DNA from: Deltaproteobacteria bacterium
GTDB lineage: Bacteria > Desulfobacterota > Syntrophia > Syntrophales > JAFGHS01
NCBI GenBank assembly: GCA_016930075.1
Contig: JAFGHS010000075.1
Span: 1-64,000, forward strand
Direction of reading: 5' to 3'
Length of the DNA stretch: 64,000 nucleotides
Shown: piece by piece, positions 58,717 to 64,000 of the stretch
How the letters are laid out: the number at the start of each line of letters is the position of its first letter
Position numbering within the stretch: the first letter of the stretch is position 1
Made by a program: the position numbers and the translations under genes
Notes under the pieces: generated by a model
What the model saw: only the letters and a program-made list of their open reading frames with translations
Told to the model about the DNA's origin: nothing
Databases searched by the model: none

Positions 58717-59253
58717 CTATTTTTTGGGTTTTAATGTTTTATTGACTTCATCGATGACCTGTTTTGTAAGATCGTTCTTCTTGTCGAAATAAGCAACGGG
58801 AACGATGCTCAGGTCAAAAATAGTGGTATAGTTTTCTTTTTGGCCGATAGCATTAACGATTTTCATAATATCGGGAATGATCGTATCGAAAACGTCTTTT
58901 TGTTTATTCTGAATTTCATCGTTGGCTTCTTTCACGATGCGCTGGTAGCTGTTAAACTTCTCCTGGTAAGAGGCTTCCTTTTCCTTCCGGGCTTTTTCCG
59001 TCAGAATGGAGCCCTGTTTTTCTATCCCGTCTTTTAATTTCTGCAATTCCGCTTCTTTTGCCTGAATCAGGCTCCTTTTTTTGTCAACTTCCGTGCGGAA
59101 ATCCGCTTCCGCTTTCTTTCCGATTTCGGTGCCGCGGATGATTTCCTGCATATTGATAAAACCTGTTTTTTCCGCAGCATCGGCACAGATGCCGGACAGA
59201 AGAAAAACGGATACCATAAAGACGCCTGCTATTAGCTTGCCGAGTTTTGTCAT
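58717..59253 (-). CDS. OmpH/Skp-family periplasmic chaperone
   Basis: This 178-residue periplasmic protein is of the Skp family, which holds unfolded outer-membrane proteins. It has a signal peptide (MTKLGKLIAGVFMVSVFLLSGICADA, cleavage near residue 26), then FINMQEIIRGTEIGKKAEAD and a long charged coiled coil (about 45-130, rich in K and E) forming the tentacles. The family closing YTTIFDLSIVPVAYFDKKNDLTKQVI follows. The ATG at 59253 has gaggggga upstream; the open frame goes on into bamA and that part is not used. It lies between bamA and lpxD, the usual order. Confidence 0.9.
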   Translation of the reverse strand: MTKLGKLIAGVFMVSVFLLSGICADAAEKTGFINMQEIIRGTEIGKKAEADFRTEVDKKRSLIQAKEAELQKLKDGIEKQGSILTEKARKEKEASYQEKFNSYQRIVKEANDEIQNKQKDVFDTIIPDIMKIVNAIGQKENYTTIFDLSIVPVAYFDKKNDLTKQVIDEVNKTLKPKK

Positions 59254-59333
59254 ACTATAATCCCCCTCTTTTTTATGATTTGCCTGCAAACAGGCCGAAT
59301 GTGCGAATATGAATGTCGGCCTTTGCATGATTC

Positions 59334-61979
59334 TTACATAAACATGCCAATCGTAAATTCCCAACGGCTTGAAGATTCTCCGGGTTTTCTGTCGAGGACG
59401 TGGCCCCATTCCAACCGAAAGGGTCCGATAGGCGAGTACCATCGGATACCGGCGCCAGCCGTTTTTCTCATGTCTCCAAAATGATAGCCTGTTTCCCAGG
59501 CGTTGCCCGTGTCGAAAAATACCACCCCCCGCATGCCGGCGTCTTTCAATAAGGGGAAGAGAAATTCCACGTTGAAGTTCAGCATTGTGAGGCCGCCGAC
59601 AAAATCCCCCGTTGCCGGATCGGTTGGTCCTACATTTCTGAGACCCCTTAGCGAACTGATGCCGCCCAGATAATAGCGTTCATAGATAGGCACTTTCTTG
59701 CCTCCATTGCCTTCGAGATAGCCGATCCGTCCCCGTAAGCCGAACACCGTATCCAGGGGCAAAGGGAAAAACCAGGCGGACGTCAGATTATATCTTGTGA
59801 AAGCGTTATCTCCACCGAGGAAACCGCCGGTATATTCGACGGAAGCCGTGTTCTTGGACCCTTTTGAAGGAAATACTATATCGTCCGTCGTGTCGCGAAT
59901 GAGACTTCCGCTCACCATGCTTGATGTTGTTATACCGGCCTGTTCTTTAACGTAAAGGGACGCAAGCGTTTCATCGATATCTTTTATATGGTCTCTTGTC
60001 AGCCGGTAACCGATGTAGCCTGTCACATATTCAAAAAGCGGATAACCGAACGTGGCGCCGAAACCCTGCGAATCGAGATTATAGCTGTCATACTCCCTGG
60101 TGGCGTTCCAAAGGCTGAAACTGCTCCAGAGGGGAATGTCAAAAAGCCAGGGTTCCGAGAAGGAGAGTTCATAGCTTGTCGAGATAGAACTGACATTGGC
60201 CTTAAGACTCAGGGTCTGGCCTCTTCCAAAAAGGTTTTGCTGCGTGATTTGTGCCGTTAATACGGCGTGTTCTAAGGCGCTGTACCCGGCGCCGATGCTG
60301 AACATACCCGTCTGTTTCTCCCTGACCCGGATATTGACATCCGTCAGTGAATCATCCGGACCTTTTGCCGTTTGAAAGTCAACCTCTTCAAAGTATCTCA
60401 AGCGATTGAGGGCCATGTAGCTTTTTTTCAGATTGCTTCTGCTGAATAAATCGCCTTCGACGATGGCCAACTGCCGGCGGATCACCTTATCCCTTGTTTT
60501 CGTGTTGCCGGTGATGGAAATTCTGTTGAAATATACCTGCATGCCCTTGGAAATTTGGTATGTGACATCCACGGTCTGGTCTTTTTCTTGGATGAGCGTC
60601 CGCGGCACGATATCGGCGTACGCATAACCTTCGTCGTTGCAGATCTCCGTCAGATAATCCATATCTTTCATGATCGCTTCTCTATCATAAAACTCTTTTT
60701 TATTGATCTGCAACTTTTCCAGCAGCTTAGGGCGGGCAATTTTCAGTTCGTCGCCTGTCATGGCAATCTTTCCTACGCGGTACCTCTTGCCTTCCGTGAC
60801 GGGAATTTTTATATAAATTCCCTTTTGATCATGAGTGATTTCCGGTTCGCCCACCTGGGCATTGATAAAACCGTTATTCAAATAGTATGCGTTCAGCTTT
60901 CCCGCATCTTGCTTCAGGATGTCTCTTTTCAACACACCCGATTCGGTGAAAAAAGAAAAAAAGCCTTTTTCCTGGGTGCTCATGATCTTCTTCAACTCTT
61001 TATGGGTATACGCACTGTTTCCTTCAAAGCCGATGTTCCTGATGTAGATTTTCGTATATTCCTTGATATTGAAGACAAGGCGCATATCCTTTTCGCCTTC
61101 TTTTTCAATAGCATGGTCGATTTCGGCATTGTAATAGCCCTTGGAGTCGTAAAGGGCTTTCATCTTCTCAATATCTGCCTTGATCTTCTCCTGATTGAGA
61201 ATCTGCCTTGTCTTTATGGATAAGACCCCCTCCAGGTCTTTTTTATTAAGCGCTTTATTCCCCCGGAAAACGATTTCCGTCACCAGTCCCTTTTCCTCGA
61301 GGATAAAAGTGATGACCTTTCCTTCCGGCGTATCCGTGACTTCCGCGGCAACATTGTTGAAATAGCCCATTTTATAAATGGCTTTGATATCGCTTGAAAG
61401 ATCGGCTTCGGAAAAGAGGCTGCCGATGGTGGTTTTCATGACCTGATTGATGGCGCTGCTTTCGATTTTCCTGTTGCCCTTGTATTCAAGGCGTGCGACC
61501 CTCTGACCGCTGGACAAACTCAACAGCACGGATGATTTCAAATTAGATGCCATCCTGCCGATGCTCTCCAAACCTTGCCCCTCGTCTGTAATGACGGCGA
61601 TGACTTTTCGGCTGTCGACCTCCATGATTTTGGCATCAACGCTGATCTGTTCCCCCAATTCGGAGATACTGCCCATAATGATATAGCCGGCCCCCGTGCT
61701 TTTTGCTGTTTCAATGGCCAGGGGCTCATCAATGGATTTCTTTTCCACGGCCTGCAAAATGACGTCTTTTTTGATGATGATCAGCGATTTTGATTTTTCC
61801 AGTTCACTGTAGAGATGTGAATAAATGTTTTCCTGAAGATAGGCCTTATTGGCTTTGCTGTGGACCTCGAAAGGAAAAATGGCGACCGTTTTTTTATCCT
61901 GGGCAGATAAAACGGTATTTGTGAAAACCAGCGCCATGAACAGTGTTAGCAAAGCGGCGTATAATGTTTTTTTATTCAC
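59334..61979 (-). CDS. bamA: Outer membrane assembly protein BamA with extra N-terminal domain
   Basis: BamA is the core of the machine that inserts beta-barrels in the outer membrane. The 881-residue protein has a signal peptide (about 1-26). An extra domain (about 29-155, TVAIFPFEVHSKANKAYLQE, KSLIIIKKDVILQAV, GAGYIIMGSISELG) resembles TolB/FlgO-type periplasmic domains. Five POTRA domains follow, starting near 161, 235, 315, 402 and 480, and then the 16-stranded barrel (about 565-881). The loop-6 motif is RGLRN near 780 (usual RGF/Y). It is about 70 residues longer than E. coli BamA because of the extra domain. The start overlaps lolD by 8 bases. Confidence 0.93.
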   Translation of the reverse strand: MNKKTLYAALLTLFMALVFTNTVLSAQDKKTVAIFPFEVHSKANKAYLQENIYSHLYSELEKSKSLIIIKKDVILQAVEKKSIDEPLAIETAKSTGAGYIIMGSISELGEQISVDAKIMEVDSRKVIAVITDEGQGLESIGRMASNLKSSVLLSLSSGQRVARLEYKGNRKIESSAINQVMKTTIGSLFSEADLSSDIKAIYKMGYFNNVAAEVTDTPEGKVITFILEEKGLVTEIVFRGNKALNKKDLEGVLSIKTRQILNQEKIKADIEKMKALYDSKGYYNAEIDHAIEKEGEKDMRLVFNIKEYTKIYIRNIGFEGNSAYTHKELKKIMSTQEKGFFSFFTESGVLKRDILKQDAGKLNAYYLNNGFINAQVGEPEITHDQKGIYIKIPVTEGKRYRVGKIAMTGDELKIARPKLLEKLQINKKEFYDREAIMKDMDYLTEICNDEGYAYADIVPRTLIQEKDQTVDVTYQISKGMQVYFNRISITGNTKTRDKVIRRQLAIVEGDLFSRSNLKKSYMALNRLRYFEEVDFQTAKGPDDSLTDVNIRVREKQTGMFSIGAGYSALEHAVLTAQITQQNLFGRGQTLSLKANVSSISTSYELSFSEPWLFDIPLWSSFSLWNATREYDSYNLDSQGFGATFGYPLFEYVTGYIGYRLTRDHIKDIDETLASLYVKEQAGITTSSMVSGSLIRDTTDDIVFPSKGSKNTASVEYTGGFLGGDNAFTRYNLTSAWFFPLPLDTVFGLRGRIGYLEGNGGKKVPIYERYYLGGISSLRGLRNVGPTDPATGDFVGGLTMLNFNVEFLFPLLKDAGMRGVVFFDTGNAWETGYHFGDMRKTAGAGIRWYSPIGPFRLEWGHVLDRKPGESSSRWEFTIGMFM

Positions 61980-62643
61980 TCTGATAAATCCTCCCGTCTC
62001 TCAGACCGATGCTGCGAGACAATCGTTTTGCCAAAGATTGATTATGCGTCACAACCACCAGGGTTATTTTCTTTGTTTCGTTTAATTGAACCAGTATATC
62101 CTCTATTTTATGACCTGTCTCCGTGTCAAGATTTCCTGTCGGTTCGTCGGCAAGAATAATCTCCGGTTCCATGATGAGGGCCCTTGCCACGGCCACTCGC
62201 TGCTGTTCGCCGCCGGACAGTTCTCCCGGCTTGTGGGTCATCCTGTGGCCGAGACCGACCTGGTTCAATATGGCTTCCCCTTTTTCCTTTGCCTCCCCCT
62301 TCGATAAACCATAAATCAGCGCCGGCATGATAGTGTTTTCCAGGCAGGAAAACTCGGGCAGAAGATTATGAAACTGGAAGACAAAGCCGATTTTTTTGTT
62401 TCTGAAGGCCGCAAGTTTCTTCTCCTCCCAGGTAAAGATGTCCATATCGTCAAACAGCAGGCTTCCTTCCGTCGGATGATCCAGGGTTCCGAGAATATGA
62501 ATGAGGGTGCTTTTCCCGGCGCCGGAAACGCCCAATACAGCTAAAGATTCGCCGTCGGCAATATCGAGGTCCAATTTTTTTAAGACCTCTATCCTGTTTG
62601 CTCCCTTCATGAAGGATTTGCTGAGATTTCTGATTTTGATCAT
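61972..62643 (-). CDS. lolD: Lipoprotein-releasing ABC transporter ATPase LolD
   Basis: LolD powers release of outer-membrane lipoproteins from the inner membrane. The 223-residue ATPase has Walker [11 protein letters not shown] (about 39-48), [11 protein letters not shown] (the Q-loop region characteristic of LolD/MacB-type ATPases), [15 protein letters not shown] (about 142-156), [12 protein letters not shown] and VVTHNQSLA. Its ATG overlaps the lolC stop by one base (TAATG) and it overlaps bamA, so all three are coupled. Confidence 0.94.
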   Translation of the reverse strand: MIKIRNLSKSFMKGANRIEVLKKLDLDIADGESLAVLGVSGAGKSTLIHILGTLDHPTEGSLLFDDMDIFTWEEKKLAAFRNKKIGFVFQFHNLLPEFSCLENTIMPALIYGLSKGEAKEKGEAILNQVGLGHRMTHKPGELSGGEQQRVAVARALIMEPEIILADEPTGNLDTETGHKIEDILVQLNETKKITLVVVTHNQSLAKRLSRSIGLRDGRIYQSE

Positions 62644-63920
62644 TACTCGTATCTCAATGCCTCAGCCGGGTCAAGCCTGGAGGCGCGCCACGACGGATAA
62701 ATGGTCGACAGGAAGCATATCAGAATTGTTCCGATAACGATAATGGAAACATCGCCGTAATTCACCTGTGACGGCAGTTCGCTTAAATAATAAACGTCTC
62801 CGGGCAGAATCTTGAAGCCGAAGAGACGCTCAACATATAAAGAAATGCCGTTAATATTCAAGGCGACCAGCAGGCCGGCGATACAGCCTGTCGCGGCGCC
62901 GATAATGCCGATGGTCAGGCCCTGAAACATGAATATTTGCATGATGCTCTTCGACGTTGCCCCCATGGATTTCAGAATCGCGATATCCTTATTTTTTTCC
63001 ATGACGACCATAATCAGGGTGCTGATGATGTTAAAGGCTGCCACAAGGACGATGAGGCTCAGGATGATGAACATGACACGCTTCTCAAGCCGCAGGGCCG
63101 AAAAGAGATTCTTGTTCATTTCCATCCAGTGTCTTGCCCAATAGGGATGCCCCATTTTCCTTTCGATGTCTTTTGCGATCGTATCGGCTTTGTAGATATC
63201 GGCCACCTTGATTTCCAGGCCTGTCACCGTATCGCCCATGTTGAGAAATTCCTGGGAATCCTTTAAAGATATATAGGCCAATGTCGAATCATATTCATAA
63301 AATCCGGAATCAAAAATGCCGACAACCAGGAATTTTTTTATACGGGGGACGACGCCGAAGGGGGTCGAAATGCCCATAGGGGATACGATGCTGACGGTTT
63401 CAAAGAGAAATAAGCCTAAATGTTTTGCCAGTTCTTTGCCGACGATCATGCCCGGCAGGTCGGCATCTTCGCTTTTTAAGGGGAGCCCGCCGCGATTCTC
63501 TTTGGCCAGATAGGTCATGCCGCCGTCCCGCATCTTGCCTATGTTGATGACCTTTGAGGCGGTATCCGTAGAAATCCCCCGCAAAACGACGCCCATGACG
63601 TTGTCTCTGTTTTTCAGCATCGCCTGGCTGTATATGAAGGGGGTGGAGGCAACCACATCTTTTACGGCCGATACGTCCTTCATGACTTTGTCATAATTTC
63701 GCATGCCGCCCGTATATTCCATAAGAACGATGTGAGAATTGACCCCGAGAATTTTATTGCGGAGATCGTTTTCAAAGCCGTTCATCACGGCAAGAACGAT
63801 GATGAGGGCCGCAACGCCCAGAAAAATCCCTAAAATAGAGATGAGGGTAATGACGGACACAAAGACCTGTTTGCGTTTCGCCCGGAGATAACGCAGGCTT
63901 ATGAGCAATTCATAGGGCAT
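62643..63920 (-). CDS. lolC: Lipoprotein-releasing permease LolC/LolE family
   Basis: This 425-residue inner-membrane permease is of the FtsX/MacB type. It has one membrane helix near 22-47, a large periplasmic domain (about 50-270), and three helices at about 275-300, 325-350 and 380-405. Motifs include ISLRYLRAKRKQVFVSVITLIS, IILSLIVLVAAFNIISTLIMVV and the C-terminal ASRLDPAEALRYE. A single LolC/E-like gene in the operon suggests a homodimeric (LolF-like) permease, as in many non-enterobacteria. It overlaps the lysS stop by one base. Confidence 0.93.
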   Translation of the reverse strand: MPYELLISLRYLRAKRKQVFVSVITLISILGIFLGVAALIIVLAVMNGFENDLRNKILGVNSHIVLMEYTGGMRNYDKVMKDVSAVKDVVASTPFIYSQAMLKNRDNVMGVVLRGISTDTASKVINIGKMRDGGMTYLAKENRGGLPLKSEDADLPGMIVGKELAKHLGLFLFETVSIVSPMGISTPFGVVPRIKKFLVVGIFDSGFYEYDSTLAYISLKDSQEFLNMGDTVTGLEIKVADIYKADTIAKDIERKMGHPYWARHWMEMNKNLFSALRLEKRVMFIILSLIVLVAAFNIISTLIMVVMEKNKDIAILKSMGATSKSIMQIFMFQGLTIGIIGAATGCIAGLLVALNINGISLYVERLFGFKILPGDVYYLSELPSQVNYGDVSIIVIGTILICFLSTIYPSWRASRLDPAEALRYE

Positions 63921-64000
63921 TACTTTCCCCCGTCGTCTCTGCTGCGCATATGGGGAAACAAAATGACGTCCCGTATGGAGGGTGAATCGGTTAAAAGCAT
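63920..64000 (-). CDS. lysS: Lysyl-tRNA synthetase, C-terminal fragment (runs off the window)
   Basis: The last 26 codons, ending in TAA at 63920-63922, read LLTDSPSIRDVILFPHMR followed by a short polar tail. This is the class II LysRS C-terminal motif 3 region, whose Arg contacts ATP. The rest of the gene lies beyond base 64000. Its stop overlaps the lolC ATG (TAATG), the common lysS-lolC order in this lineage. Confidence 0.9.
   Translation of the reverse strand: MLLTDSPSIRDVILFPHMRSRDDGGK

Noticed and set aside
59254-59442. N-terminal extension of the OmpH gene inside bamA
   Set aside because: ATG 59253 starts a clean signal peptide after a strong gaggggga site; the extension is not like the family.

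Overview
This window looks like the chromosome of an anaerobic, Gram-negative bacterium of the former Deltaproteobacteria (Desulfobacterota). A Syntrophales-like member would fit, but that is inference from gene content. The supporting evidence is a complete lipid A/BAM/Lol envelope operon, a QueH-type queuosine enzyme, a Cat1/But-type CoA-transferase, and a mix of ATG, GTG and TTG starts after clear Shine-Dalgarno sites. No plasmid, phage or CRISPR feature was seen.

Layout. (1) 1-430: the 3' end of a 23S rRNA, a 5S rRNA and a strong terminator, closing an rRNA operon. (2) 432-15209: housekeeping and mixed genes, namely yebC-ruvC-ruvA-ruvB, queH, a five-PAS hybrid histidine kinase, a CBS protein, a CoA-transferase, an RlmD/TrmA-type RNA methyltransferase, a TraB-family membrane protein, a YtfJ-like periplasmic protein, folD, a GT2 enzyme and one orphan gene. 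(3) 15265-18302, minus strand: a small glycosyltransferase island (GT2, GT10 fucosyltransferase-like, GT4). (4) 18665-48978, almost all plus strand: a large O-antigen/exopolysaccharide locus. It holds core and chain glycosyltransferases, an EPS-type MarR regulator, a Wzm/Wzt ABC exporter whose Wzt has a C-terminal extension, very large methyltransferase-glycosyltransferase fusions, RmlC/RmlD/epimerase-type sugar nucleotide genes, an O-acetyltransferase, a nucleotidyltransferase, GDP-fucose synthase, an initiating sugar-phosphate transferase, a FlaA1/WbpM-type dehydratase and a GT9 enzyme. (5) 48973-64000, minus strand: one tightly packed operon transcribed lysS-lolC-lolD-bamA-ompH-lpxD-lpxA-lpxB-msbA-lpxK-lpxL-waaF-gmhB-waaC-trm112, with many 1-4 base overlaps.

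How it works together. Region 5 makes and exports the lipid A/inner core and assembles outer-membrane proteins. Regions 3 and 4 make a surface glycan that is probably polymerised in the cytoplasm and exported by Wzm/Wzt. The genes directly after wzt encode methyltransferase-like proteins with coiled-coil or repeat segments, which suggests chain capping and length control.

The most unusual material lies in region 4. It has foldback repeat elements with terminal inverted repeats, one of which appears to supply and sequester the ribosome-binding site of the initiating sugar transferase. It has a tandem GT2 family with one full copy carrying an IPT-like domain, one copy without it, one 40-codon relic, and a separate lipoprotein carrying the missing domain. 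It also has several two- and three-enzyme fusions, some with altered catalytic motifs. All assignments are by reading motifs; no database search was possible.
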